Source: Ruminococcus flavefaciens
GTDB taxonomy: Bacteria > Bacillota > Clostridia > Oscillospirales > Ruminococcaceae
Assembly (NCBI GenBank): GCA_004556875.1
Contig: SFFP01000001.1
Span: 1 to 33,713, forward strand
Direction: 5' to 3'
Length of the DNA: 33,713 nt
Below are positions 16,929 to 24,502 of this stretch, piece by piece. The notes beneath the pieces were generated by a model, which was given only the letters and a program-made list of their open reading frames with translations, was not told the DNA's origin and ran no database searches. Numbering within the stretch: the stretch's first letter is position 1; each line of letters begins with the position of its first letter. The translations under genes and the position numbers were made by a program.

Positions 16929-17618
16929 ATGAAAAGATTTATTGCTTGTATCGCAGCTGTACTTACCATCGGAACAGCTTTCGTGGGCTGCGCGGAAAAG
17001 AAAAAGCCGCAGAGTATATCCGAGGCAGAAGAAGACGATGATGACGATGAAGTATTAGATGCTGAGACAGCATCTGTATATGCGGCAAAGGGTAAAGAGA
17101 TCAACGGCAAGGCTTCTGCAGAAGAAGTCATAAACGGCTTTATTGATGCTGTTAAGGCAAAAAAACCAGCAGATATCGTGGATCTGGTCTATATCAGAGA
17201 TGAGCTTCAGTATTTTATGCCTGTTGACGAGGGCGTTTTCGGACTTCTCTACAAGCAGGCGCTTAATTACATTGCTGATAGTGATTATAAGATAGAGTAT
17301 ATCAAGGAAGCAGGAAAATTTACCGCAGAAGAGCTTGAGGACGCAGATGATATTGTAAATACCGACTATGTTTATTCAAATATCTCAGAAGAAGTCACAG
17401 GCGGCGGACGAGAGCTTACCGAAGATGAACGAAAAGAAATAATTTCGCGTATAAAACTATTTGATTTTGACTTCAAGGAAGTTGAAAAGCCTTTAAAAGT
17501 TACAGAAGGACAGCATTACGAAGCAGGCATTGCAAAGGGCGATGACAAGGTGACTATACTTTTTTCGCTGTATAAGGTGAACGACGAAAAGTGGCTCATG
17601 CTCAATGCCGAATGGTAA
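16929..17618 (+). CDS. Predicted lipoprotein of unknown function
   Basis: 229 aa. The start at 16929 gives a clean lipoprotein signal, MKRFIACIAAVLTIGTAFVGC, with the lipidated Cys at 21 and AAAGGAAG just upstream. The mature protein begins with a charged KKKPQ segment and an acidic stretch (EEDDDDDEVLD), then a mixed alpha/beta domain (about 55-229). HGxIDAV-like EEVINGFIDAVKAKKPADIV and a C-terminal NDEKWLMLNAEW suggest an NTF2/DUF4878-like fold, which is a guess. It is anchored on the outer face of the membrane. It may be read through from the methyltransferase gene 91 bases upstream. Confidence 0.8.
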   Translation: MKRFIACIAAVLTIGTAFVGCAEKKKPQSISEAEEDDDDDEVLDAETASVYAAKGKEINGKASAEEVINGFIDAVKAKKPADIVDLVYIRDELQYFMPVDEGVFGLLYKQALNYIADSDYKIEYIKEAGKFTAEELEDADDIVNTDYVYSNISEEVTGGGRELTEDERKEIISRIKLFDFDFKEVEKPLKVTEGQHYEAGIAKGDDKVTILFSLYKVNDEKWLMLNAEW

Positions 17619-17635
17619 ATACAAGATGATAAAAC

Positions 17636-17669
17636 AAAAAGAGGTTCGTTGTGGACCTCTTTTCTTTTA
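17636..17669 (+). terminator. Terminator of the lipoprotein gene
   Basis: AAAAGAGGT (17637-17645) pairs with ACCTCTTTT (17655-17663) around a 9-nt loop, with a T-rich tail. It excludes the long in-frame N-terminal extension of the next gene, which would start inside it. Confidence 0.75.
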
Positions 17670-17672
17670 GTG

Positions 17673-17701
17673 TTGACAGATGTTTCGGTTTCGCTTATAA
17701 T
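17673..17701 (+). promoter_or_regulatory. Consensus promoter TTGACA-17-TATAAT
   Basis: -35 TTGACA (17673-17678), 17-nt spacer, -10 TATAAT (17696-17701). The start near 17708 serves the GNAT gene with ATG at 17726. Confidence 0.85.
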
Positions 17702-17725
17702 ATTCACATGGAAGGTGAGATAGAC

Positions 17726-18187
17726 ATGAAAATTTATGAAGCAATGATAGCGGATTTACCATCTGTAAAAAATATAGTGCATACCGCAATAAATGACATT
17801 TATCCTCATTATTATCCTGTGGGAGCAGTTGAGTTTTTCCTCTCTCATCACTGCGATGAGAATATCATTAAGGATATAACAGCAGGAAATGTTTTTCTGC
17901 TGAGCGATGAAAACGGAACACCTGTGGGAACAGTTTCTGTAGTACATAACGAGATAACTCGGCTTTTTGTGCTTCCAGAATATCAGGGAAAAGGCTATGG
18001 CGGTATGCTTATACGCTTCGCAGAGGAGCGCATTGCCGAAAGCTTTGACAGTATAATTATCGACGCGTCATTTTCTGCAAAGCAGATATACCTGAAAAAA
18101 GGCTATGTACCTGTAAAGTATAACACTATAAAGTGCAATGGCGGTGACTATCTCTGCTATGATGTGATGATAAAGAAGCTGAGATGA
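17726..18187 (+). CDS. GNAT family N-acetyltransferase
   Basis: 153 aa. The start at 17726 has GAAGGTGAG about 6 nt upstream and lies just after the predicted transcription start. ITRLFVLPEYQGKGYGGMLI (about 79-98) is motif A with the acetyl-CoA pyrophosphate loop QGKGYGG. AKQIYLKKGYVPVKYNTI near the C-terminus is motif B. It is cytosolic, with an unknown acceptor. It is monocistronic and converges on the ZIP gene with only five bases between the two stops and no visible terminator, so the transcripts probably overlap. Confidence 0.88.
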   Translation: MKIYEAMIADLPSVKNIVHTAINDIYPHYYPVGAVEFFLSHHCDENIIKDITAGNVFLLSDENGTPVGTVSVVHNEITRLFVLPEYQGKGYGGMLIRFAEERIAESFDSIIIDASFSAKQIYLKKGYVPVKYNTIKCNGGDYLCYDVMIKKLR

Positions 18188-18192
18188 AACAG

Positions 18193-18975
18193 TTAGCCAA
18201 GTGCCACATCGAGTATCATCATTGCCGCAAATCCGCCCGCAAAGGCGACTGTACCGACGTTTGAGTGATCGCCTTCGGACATTTCGGGAATAAGCTCCTC
18301 GACTACGACGTATATCATAGCGCCAGCCGCAAAGCTGAGAAGATATGGCATTGCAGGTACAACAAGACCTGCTGCAAGTATGGTGAGGATAGCTCCCACA
18401 GGCTCGGCGGCTCCCGAAAGTACGCCGAGAATAAAGGCTTTTGGCTTGCTCATGCCGTCAGCTTTCAGAGGCATTGAGATTATAGCTCCCTCGGGGAAAT
18501 TCTGTATGGCGATACCGAGAGCGAGTGCGAATGCCTCGGCTGATGATATGTTGGAATTACCATAGAGAAGCCCTGCGTAGACTACTCCTACAGCCATGCC
18601 TTCGGGGATATTGTGAAGTGTGACTGCCAGCAGGAGCATGGTGTCACGGGGAAGCTTTGACTTTATGCCCTCAGCCTTGTCGCTGTTCATGTGAAGATGT
18701 GGGATAAGCCTGTCAAGGAGCAGGAGAAAGCCGATGCCTGCGAGAAATCCCACAGCAGCAGGCAGAAATGCAAGTCTGCCCATTTTTTCTTCTGACTGCT
18801 CAATTGCAGGGATAAGCAGACTCCATACACTTGCGGCTGTCATAACTCCTGCGGCAAAGCCTGTAAGTATGCGCTGTATAGTGATACTGAAAGAGTTTTT
18901 CATTGGGAAAACGCAGGCTGCACCGAGAGATGTGCCGAGAAAAGGTACGGCAAGACCTTTTATAACTTCAAACAT
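18193..18975 (-). CDS. ZIP family divalent metal transporter
   Basis: 260 aa, about 8 transmembrane segments. The start at 18975 is preceded by AGAAAGGAG with 7 nt spacing; an in-frame ATG at 19011 falls inside the operator and promoter. The hallmark metal-site motifs are HNIPEGMAVG in the fourth helix and IQNFPEGAIIS in the fifth. A His-containing variable loop (LIPHLHMNSDKAEG) lies before them. ZIP proteins import Zn2+, Mn2+ or Fe2+ into the cytoplasm. An 18-bp palindrome at the transcription start suggests repression by a metal-sensing regulator. Confidence 0.9.
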   Translation of the reverse strand: MFEVIKGLAVPFLGTSLGAACVFPMKNSFSITIQRILTGFAAGVMTAASVWSLLIPAIEQSEEKMGRLAFLPAAVGFLAGIGFLLLLDRLIPHLHMNSDKAEGIKSKLPRDTMLLLAVTLHNIPEGMAVGVVYAGLLYGNSNISSAEAFALALGIAIQNFPEGAIISMPLKADGMSKPKAFILGVLSGAAEPVGAILTILAAGLVVPAMPYLLSFAAGAMIYVVVEELIPEMSEGDHSNVGTVAFAGGFAAMMILDVALG

Positions 18976-18992
18976 ATTTACTCCTTTCTCAT

Positions 18993-19010
18993 TGTTAGTA
19001 AATACTAACA
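18993..19010 (-). promoter_or_regulatory. 18-bp palindromic operator of the ZIP gene
   Basis: TGTTAGTA (18993-19000), AA, TACTAACA (19003-19010): perfect 8-bp arms. It begins at the predicted transcription start, so a bound protein would block the promoter. Position and symmetry fit a DtxR/MntR- or Fur-like metalloregulator. The regulator is not in the window. Confidence 0.65.
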
Positions 19011-19016
19011 CAATAT

Positions 19017-19045
19017 ATTATACCATAGAATAAAAAAAATAGCAA
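19017..19045 (-). promoter_or_regulatory. Promoter TTGCTA-17-TATAAT for the ZIP gene
   Basis: On the minus strand the -35 is TTGCTA (plus 19040-19045) and the -10 is TATAAT (plus 19017-19022), with a 17-nt spacer. The same -35/-10 combination is used by the MATE gene. Confidence 0.75.
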
Positions 19046-19054
19046 TAGCTGTAT

Positions 19055-19084
19055 GAAAAAAGCCGCCGATATATGTCGGCGGCT
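19055..19084 (-). terminator. Terminator of the HD / amylase operon
   Basis: AGCCGCCGA (19061-19069) pairs perfectly with TCGGCGGCT (19076-19084). On the minus strand it is followed by six T (plus A-run 19056-19061). It lies 15 bases past the amylase stop. Confidence 0.88.
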
Positions 19085-19098
19085 GTGTTTATTCATTT

Positions 19099-20688
19099 TC
19101 AGTCAAGCTTTGTAAATCGCCTGACATCACCTGCTTTCCCGATGAACATTGACTTCGGTCTTGCCCATACTTCACCGTTTGCAAGAGACTTATAAACTAC
19201 AAGCTCTTCCATAGTTTCGGTGTGACGGGCTACAGAGATAAGCTCATACTCTCCGCCCTTGAAGTGACGGTATTTAGCACCTATCTCTATTTCTGTGTCC
19301 TTATCCTCGGGTATCTCAACGCTTTCAGGCTCGTTGTTTACGATATCGTCGGCAACGATTATCATTGATGAATAAGGTGACATACGCACATAGGCGTTTG
19401 AATTTTCTACCTGTATCGGCGAAGCTGTGAAAACATCAACAAGTCCCGAAAGATGTGTCTGGAAGTTGAGGTCAAATTCGTAATCGCCCAGGTTAAGAGC
19501 AACATATACTGTCTGGTCGCCAAGCACCTTCTTGAACAGTAACTGCTGATTTGTTATCATTATGCGCTCATAGCTTCCGTTTCTTACAGCAGGGTAAGCA
19601 CGGTAGATGCGTCCAAGCTTTACGATGTGTTTATATAGTGACTTGTTGCCGTGTTCTGCAAGGTCATTGAGGTGGAGACATGGACGAAGATTGTCGTCGG
19701 AATTGTTTTCCTTTCTTCCCTCAACGCCGTACTCACTTCCATAGTAAATAGACGGTATACCCGGCATTGTGTACATAAGGGTGTATACCAGCGGCAGGTG
19801 AGCGTTGTTGCTGAGGGTGCTTGCAAGACGGTTCACATCGTGGTTGTCAACGAAGTTGTAGAGGTCGATATTTCTGTAGATACCGCCGTTAGCGCCCGAC
19901 TGTCTGTTTATTGAATAATCTATCTCAAAGTAGTTCTTATCGTTGTGTGATGAATACAGACCCTTATAGCACTCATAGTTCGTAACGCTGTCGAGCATTT
20001 CGGGATTTGCCCAGCGGTTGTAGTCGCCGTGGATTATCTCGCCCATGAGCCAGAAATCAGGCTTTTTGCCCTTACAGAAGCTTCTTATTCTCTTGAAGAA
20101 GTCAAAGTCGATGCAGTCAGCGGCATCAAAGCGTATACCGTCGATACCGAAGGACTCTATCCAGTAGTTGATAGCGTCGATGATATGGTCACAGACTCCC
20201 ACATTGCGGAGATTGAGCTTTACAAGGTTGTAATGTCCGTTCCAGCCTTCATACCAGAATGGGTCGCCGCACGGACTCGGACCGCCGAAATTAAGGTTCT
20301 GGAACCAGTCACAGTACTGTGAAGCCTGCCCCTTTTCCTGTATGTCAACGAACTGTGGGAACTTTCTGCCGACGTGATTGAAAACGCCGTCGAGAATGAC
20401 TCTTATGCCGTTTTCGTGAAGTCTGTCACAGATAAAGCGGAAGGAATTATTATCGCCAAGACGTCTGTCTATCTTCTTGTAGTCGATAGTGTCATAGCCA
20501 TGTTCAACGGACTCGAAAACAGGTCCGAAGTAAACTGCATCAACGTTCATCTCCTTTAAATGGGGGATCCATTCCAGCACCTTGTCAAGACGGTAGGTAA
20601 CGTCCTCACTTCCGTCGTTGAACTTAGGCGCTCCACAAAAACCAAGAGGGTAGATGTGGTAGATAATAGCGTCATCATACCAGTTCAT
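19099..20688 (-). CDS. GH13 alpha-amylase family enzyme with C-terminal DUF1653-like domain
   Basis: 529 aa with no signal peptide, so cytoplasmic. The (beta/alpha)8 barrel has the four GH13 regions: DGVFNHVG, GIRFDAAD (nucleophile Asp188), LMGEIIHGD (acid Glu217), and FVDNHDVNR (Asp284). A short beta domain covers about 380-445. Residues about 466-526 (IGAKYRHFKGGEYELISVA, then TMEELVVYKSL and WARPKSMF) match DUF1653, a small domain usually found alone. The enzyme probably trims maltodextrins or glycogen. TAAGGAG lies 8 nt before the ATG. It is the second gene of an operon, 18 bases after the HD gene. The exact GH13 subfamily is not certain. Confidence 0.88.
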   Translation of the reverse strand: MNWYDDAIIYHIYPLGFCGAPKFNDGSEDVTYRLDKVLEWIPHLKEMNVDAVYFGPVFESVEHGYDTIDYKKIDRRLGDNNSFRFICDRLHENGIRVILDGVFNHVGRKFPQFVDIQEKGQASQYCDWFQNLNFGGPSPCGDPFWYEGWNGHYNLVKLNLRNVGVCDHIIDAINYWIESFGIDGIRFDAADCIDFDFFKRIRSFCKGKKPDFWLMGEIIHGDYNRWANPEMLDSVTNYECYKGLYSSHNDKNYFEIDYSINRQSGANGGIYRNIDLYNFVDNHDVNRLASTLSNNAHLPLVYTLMYTMPGIPSIYYGSEYGVEGRKENNSDDNLRPCLHLNDLAEHGNKSLYKHIVKLGRIYRAYPAVRNGSYERIMITNQQLLFKKVLGDQTVYVALNLGDYEFDLNFQTHLSGLVDVFTASPIQVENSNAYVRMSPYSSMIIVADDIVNNEPESVEIPEDKDTEIEIGAKYRHFKGGEYELISVARHTETMEELVVYKSLANGEVWARPKSMFIGKAGDVRRFTKLD

Positions 20689-20706
20689 AATAAAAACTCC
20701 TTACAT

Positions 20707-21309
20707 TTATTTATTTGAGCCTTCCAGATAGTAGCTGGCTTCCATATCGGCAACGTTCAGTGCCAGAGCGAGAGGGTACATTTCAAGTGCCCTGCCGATA
20801 CTGCCTCTTTCTTCTGTTCCTCCATATGAAAAGCCCATATGGTACCTTATAGCAAAAGCTTCCTCACGGGTAAGGCGGTTGTCGCCGTAGAAAAATCCCG
20901 AGAGTATGTACACTGATTTCTCTCCGTGTCCATAGGGGAGAGTGTCATTGATAGCGTAGAATGGGACTTTTTCCCACTGACCTGTCTCATCGTTCTTTTT
21001 GTTGCGCATTTCCACAGTGTAGAAATTGATTTTGCACACATCATGAAGCAGGGCAACGAGAGCAATAGTCTCTTCGGAGTAATCCATACCGTAAAGCTCT
21101 TTTGTACGCGGTCTGGAAAGGTAGTCCTTCAGGCAGTGATAAACGTTAAGGCTGTGCTGAACGAGACCGCCCTCGTAAGAGCCGTGAAAGCGTGTACTGC
21201 TGGGAGCAGTGAAAAAATCGCTCTTTTCAAGATATTCCAGAAGCTTGTCAGCACCCTCGCGTTTGATGTTTTCTTTGTATATAGAGATAAATTCTTCTTT
21301 TGGTGTCAT
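20707..21309 (-). CDS. HD-domain hydrolase
   Basis: 200 aa. Conserved metal-binding residues of the HD superfamily are visible: EGGLVQHSLNVYHCL (His), ALLHDVCKINFY (the HD pair), and PYGHGEKSVYIL, plus a later YHMG. This resembles HD phosphohydrolases and the catalytic half of YhaM-type exoribonucleases, but no nucleic-acid-binding OB domain is present. It is cytosolic; its substrate is unknown, probably a nucleotide. AAGGAG precedes the ATG. It is first in the operon with the GH13 enzyme and has its own promoter. Confidence 0.8.
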   Translation of the reverse strand: MTPKEEFISIYKENIKREGADKLLEYLEKSDFFTAPSSTRFHGSYEGGLVQHSLNVYHCLKDYLSRPRTKELYGMDYSEETIALVALLHDVCKINFYTVEMRNKKNDETGQWEKVPFYAINDTLPYGHGEKSVYILSGFFYGDNRLTREEAFAIRYHMGFSYGGTEERGSIGRALEMYPLALALNVADMEASYYLEGSNK

Positions 21310-21339
21310 ATATAATACTCCTTACTCTACTATAAAAAT

Positions 21340-21368
21340 ATTATACCACAAATTGCAAGTAAATTCAA
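21340..21368 (-). promoter_or_regulatory. Promoter TTGAAT-17-TATAAT for the HD / amylase operon
   Basis: On the minus strand the -35 is TTGAAT (plus 21363-21368) and the -10 is TATAAT (plus 21340-21345), with a 17-nt spacer. It lies in the 377-base gap 21310-21686, which also holds the guaA promoter and the repeats of its leader but no gene. Confidence 0.65.
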
Positions 21369-21450
21369 TAGGAGAATATTATTTTTTTATTAATTATCAC
21401 TATAATTGGTCATACAGCTTTTTATTCGCAGAAAAAATAGCAGGATAGGC

Positions 21451-21479
21451 TTGAAATTTTCTTTGAAATGTGTCATAAT
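21451..21479 (+). promoter_or_regulatory. guaA: Promoter TTGAAA-17-CATAAT for guaA
   Basis: -35 TTGAAA (21451-21456), 17-nt spacer, -10 CATAAT (21474-21479). It would produce a leader of about 200 nt that includes the tandem repeat and the stem-loops before guaA. Confidence 0.5.
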
Positions 21480-21480
21480 T

Positions 21481-21540
21481 AGTGAGTAGAAAATAGTGAG
21501 TAGAAAATAGTGAGTAGAAAATAGTGAGTAGAAGGTAGTG
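21481..21540 (+). repeat. 14-bp tandem repeat in the guaA leader
   Basis: The unit AGTGAGTAGAAAAT occurs about four times in a row (the last copy diverged to AGTGAGTAGAAGGT), followed by two short GTGAGCA copies. Copies are identical or nearly so, which suggests recent expansion. There are no unique spacers, so it is not CRISPR. Confidence 0.85.
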
Positions 21541-21604
21541 AGCAGTGAGCAGTAACGGACCATATCCAATAATTCTGTTTTCTGCTTACTACTCACTGCT
21601 TTTT
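21541..21604 (+). terminator. Terminator-like stem in the guaA leader
   Basis: AGCAGTGAGCAGTAA (21541-21555) pairs with TTACTACTCACTGCT (21586-21600) over 15 positions with one non-Watson-Crick pair, around a 30-nt loop, and is followed by five T. A second hairpin lies at 21606-21637 (GTTTCAA/TTGAAAC arms). Standing between the promoter and guaA, the stem could attenuate transcription, or it may be part of a repetitive element related to the tandem repeat. Confidence 0.45.
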
Positions 21605-21686
21605 CGTTTCAAAATACAGCTTTGCTTTGTATTGAAACACAAATACGGTCTCCGCTGCCGTAAAGCGGAAGTTAAGGAGGAAAAAT

Positions 21687-23240
21687 ATGTCTAACCAGCT
21701 TTGTATCGTTCTTGATTTCGGCGGTCAGTACAATCAGCTTATCGCAAGAAGAGTGCGCGAGTGCGGAGTATACTGCGAGATCAAACGATTTGATACTCCT
21801 ATAAGCGAGATCAAGGCTATGGATCCGACTGCTATCATTTTTACAGGCGGACCAAACAGCGTTTATGATCCTGCATCACCACATATTTCAAAAGAAATAT
21901 TCGAGATAGGTGTTCCTATCCTCGGAATTTGCTACGGCTGTCAGCTTATGGCATATACACTCGGCGGAAAGGTCGAGAGCTGCGAAAAGAGCGAATACGG
22001 CAAGATCGAGATCAGTCAGAATTCAGACAGCCTTATATTTGAGAATGTACCCGAAAAGAGCGTCGTATGGATGAGCCATACAGATTTTGTAAGTCAGCTC
22101 CCTGATGGCTTCCGTGTTACGGCAAAGTCTCAGGACTGCCCATGTGCAGCCTTTGAAGCACCCGACAAAAAGCTCTATGCAGTACAGTTCCACCCTGAGG
22201 TAACTCACAGTGAGTTTGGCAAGCAGATCCTCCATAATTTCCTCTACAATGTCTGTGGCTGCACAGGCGACTGGGTAATGGACGACTTTATCGAGAATAC
22301 AGTCAAGAAGCTCCGCGAGCAGATCGGCGATAAAAAGGTAATTCTCGGACTTTCGGGCGGCGTTGATTCATCGGTTGCAGCAGGTCTTCTCAGCCGCGCA
22401 GTAGGCAAGCAGCTTACCTGCGTATTCGTAGATCAGGGACTCATGCGCAAGGACGAGGGCGACTTCGTTGAAGAGACATTCACTAAGCTTTTCGATATGA
22501 ACTTTGTCCGCGTAAACTGCAAGGACAAGTTCCTCTCTGCACTCAAGGGCGTAACGGATCCTGAGCAGAAGCGTAAGATAATCGGTACTGAGTTCTATAA
22601 TGTTTTCTGGGATAAGATCAAAGAGCAGGGCACAGACGGCTTCTTTGCACAGGGTACTATCTATCCTGACCGTATCGAGTCAGGCAGAGGAAATCAGGCA
22701 GGTCACGGCAGTACAGCTGTTATCAAGACACACCATAACATGGTAAAGATGCCTGATGATATCAAGTTCACAGGAACTATCGAGCCTCTCGGAGACCTCT
22801 TCAAGGACGAGGTAAGACAGGTCGGCGAAAAGCTCGGTATCCCACATGATCTTGTATGGAGACAGCCATTCCCGGGTCCGGGTCTCGGAGTTCGTATCAT
22901 TGGTGAGATCACTGAGGAAAAGATCAAGATATTACAGGAAGCAGACGCTGTATTTCGTGACGAGATCCGCAAGAGCGGTATCGAGGATCAGCTCAAGCAG
23001 TTCTTCGCAGTTCTTCCTGATGTGCGTACAGTAGGTGTTATGGGCGACCACCGTACATACGATCACCTGATCGCTATCCGTGCGGTAACTACTGACGACT
23101 TTATGACAGCTGACTGGGCACGTATCCCTTATGATGTTCTTGCTAAGGTTTCTAACCGCCTTTGCAACGAGGTCGACCACGTAAACAGAGTAGTGTATGA
23201 TATCACTTCAAAGCCTCCGGGAACTGTTGAGTGGGAATAA
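21687..23240 (+). CDS. guaA: GMP synthase (glutamine-hydrolysing)
   Basis: 517 aa, full length. The N-terminal class I glutamine amidotransferase (about 5-190) has GICYG nucleophile Cys82 and FHPEVTHSE. The ATP pyrophosphatase domain has [14 protein letters not shown] (PP-loop, about 220-233). The C-terminal dimerisation domain ends in KPPGTVEWE. It converts XMP to GMP using ATP and glutamine ammonia, the last step of guanine nucleotide synthesis, in the cytosol. AAGGAGG lies 6 nt before the ATG. Its intact 3' end abuts a mobile element, consistent with guaA being a recurrent integration target. Confidence 0.98.
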   Translation: MSNQLCIVLDFGGQYNQLIARRVRECGVYCEIKRFDTPISEIKAMDPTAIIFTGGPNSVYDPASPHISKEIFEIGVPILGICYGCQLMAYTLGGKVESCEKSEYGKIEISQNSDSLIFENVPEKSVVWMSHTDFVSQLPDGFRVTAKSQDCPCAAFEAPDKKLYAVQFHPEVTHSEFGKQILHNFLYNVCGCTGDWVMDDFIENTVKKLREQIGDKKVILGLSGGVDSSVAAGLLSRAVGKQLTCVFVDQGLMRKDEGDFVEETFTKLFDMNFVRVNCKDKFLSALKGVTDPEQKRKIIGTEFYNVFWDKIKEQGTDGFFAQGTIYPDRIESGRGNQAGHGSTAVIKTHHNMVKMPDDIKFTGTIEPLGDLFKDEVRQVGEKLGIPHDLVWRQPFPGPGLGVRIIGEITEEKIKILQEADAVFRDEIRKSGIEDQLKQFFAVLPDVRTVGVMGDHRTYDHLIAIRAVTTDDFMTADWARIPYDVLAKVSNRLCNEVDHVNRVVYDITSKPPGTVEWE

Positions 23241-23316
23241 TAAACAAAACCTCAGAAACGGCGTAGATACGCCATTTCCGAAGCCTTAAAATCTCAGTGA
23301 TAACAATTTGATAACA
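23227..23316. other. Probable left attachment region of the mobile element
   Basis: The last guaA codons (to 23240) are followed by an 11-bp inverted repeat, GAAACGGCGTA (23255-23265) / TACGCCATTTC (23268-23278), with one mismatch. Then comes a direct repeat TGATAACA at 23298-23305 and 23309-23316. An inverted core plus phased direct repeats is the usual layout of tyrosine-recombinase att sites. The inverted repeat could instead be guaA's terminator, but no T-run follows. No matching right end is visible in the window. Confidence 0.45.
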
Positions 23317-23352
23317 GGGAGCTAAGCGGAATTATTCTGCGGTTCAGGTGGC

Positions 23353-23844
23353 TTATAAGTTACGCCACTCTTTCGCAGGTTCATGCTTTCCGCAGTCATC
23401 GGTCGTTTTCGGCCAGTTAAGCTTCCATTCTGTATATTCGGCCTTGCTGATCTTACCGTCAGCAAGGTCTTTTTTTCGTCTCTGCCACTCAGAAAGGAGG
23501 TCAGTCATCAGGATGGAGCCGAAAACAATGCCCTTTCTTCTGTTGCCGTTCTCGTCCTCGCAGTCCTCAATGCTGATTGGGTAATGCTCGTCAAGCTCAA
23601 AGAGCATCATCATAACGCCCTCCGCTCCGAGTATCTCATCATCTGCGAGAAAACGGGGGTTCACGTCCAATGCCTCGGCAAGCAATTCGACAAGTGCCTG
23701 CTTGGGTGTGCGAGTGCCTGATTCATACTGTGCGATACGGACATCGGCAGACTTTTCATCAAAGCCGACTGCCATACCGAGCTGTTTCTGCGTCATTCCT
23801 CTGAAATCACGAATGCGGTGTATCTTATCTCCGATAATGCTCAT
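23353..23844 (-). CDS. XRE-family HTH regulator of the mobile element
   Basis: 163 aa. The N-terminal helix-turn-helix (about 1-65) reads IHRIRDFRGMTQKQLGMAVGF...ADVRIAQYESGTRTPKQALVELLAEAL, a classic Cro/CI-type domain. An acidic middle (EDENGNRRKG) and a basic helical tail (EWQRRKKDLADGKISKAEYTEWKLNWPKT) have no recognisable domain; there is no HExxH or LexA-type Ser/Lys signature. AAGGAGTG precedes the ATG. It is second in a leftward operon after the unknown gene at 23884. It probably represses the divergent promoters at 24474-24596. Confidence 0.88.
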   Translation of the reverse strand: MSIIGDKIHRIRDFRGMTQKQLGMAVGFDEKSADVRIAQYESGTRTPKQALVELLAEALDVNPRFLADDEILGAEGVMMMLFELDEHYPISIEDCEDENGNRRKGIVFGSILMTDLLSEWQRRKKDLADGKISKAEYTEWKLNWPKTTDDCGKHEPAKEWRNL

Positions 23845-23883
23845 GGTGGTTCACTCCTTATATATTTCTGTGTTAGCAAAATC

Positions 23884-24441
23884 TCATACTATCCAGGTAA
23901 AGACCTCGGCTGCACTTTCATAGTCATCCATATGATCTTGAATATTCCAAATCCACGCAGTTGCAATATAGATGAATTCTTTCTCTCGGTCAATCAAATA
24001 GAAAGAGACAGCCTTTGTGCCTGACGGTGCTTCCCCATTAAAGTCATACCATTCCAATTTATTATCAAATTCTTCGGGAAATAGCTTTGCCATGTCATTG
24101 GGATCTGGAAAACTGATTGCAAATGTTTGAGAGCCTTTTGTATAACCATATGTAAACAAACGCTCGTCAGAATCTCTGCTCTCAATTGGAACGGAGGTTT
24201 TCACATAATACGTCTTACCAATTTCAAGCGATGCTGTTCTTATCCTGATCTGTTTTTCTTCATAGTCAGTCGCTTCAATGATATTGTTTTCATCATTATT
24301 GATATACACTCCATGTGATGTGTTCCAGCTATCCACTATATCGAATGAGATATTCTTTTCGTCCTCATCTACGATCTCAATGTCAACAAGCGGTGTTCTG
24401 AGTACAGTCACGTTGCTTTCTAACACCTTATCTTCTTTCAA
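23884..24441 (-). CDS. Hypothetical acidic protein, TTG start
   Basis: 185 aa. The start is taken as TTG at 24441 because an ideal GGAGGTG lies 6 nt upstream. A GTG at 24450 overlaps that site and cannot use it. The protein is strongly acidic and beta-rich (VTVLRTPLVDIEIVDEDE, IIEATDYEEKQIRIRTASLEIGKTYYVKTS, TAWIWNIQDHMDDY). I recognise no family. It has no signal peptide or membrane segment. It is the first gene of the leftward operon with the XRE regulator 39 bases downstream, so a regulatory-partner or anti-repressor role is conceivable but unsupported. Confidence 0.7.
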   Translation of the reverse strand: MKEDKVLESNVTVLRTPLVDIEIVDEDEKNISFDIVDSWNTSHGVYINNDENNIIEATDYEEKQIRIRTASLEIGKTYYVKTSVPIESRDSDERLFTYGYTKGSQTFAISFPDPNDMAKLFPEEFDNKLEWYDFNGEAPSGTKAVSFYLIDREKEFIYIATAWIWNIQDHMDDYESAAEVFTWIV

Positions 24442-24473
24442 ATGATTCACCTCCGAGATAATGGCTTTACTGC

Positions 24474-24502
24474 ATTATAACATATTTGTTTAGGATAGTC
24501 AA
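24474..24502 (-). promoter_or_regulatory. Leftward promoter TTGACT-17-TATAAT
   Basis: On the minus strand the -35 is TTGACT (plus 24497-24502) and the -10 is TATAAT (plus 24474-24479), with a 17-nt spacer. A TGTTTAG half-site (24487-24493) lies in the spacer, so the operon carrying the XRE gene is likely autoregulated. Confidence 0.75.

Noticed and set aside
21481-21540. Short regular repeats as a CRISPR array
   Set aside because: The 14-bp units are directly adjacent with no unique spacers, and no cas genes are present.
21600-21686. A purine riboswitch before guaA
   Set aside because: The leader has hairpins but I cannot find the conserved purine-riboswitch loop and junction motifs; the structures are better described as repeat-derived or terminator-like.
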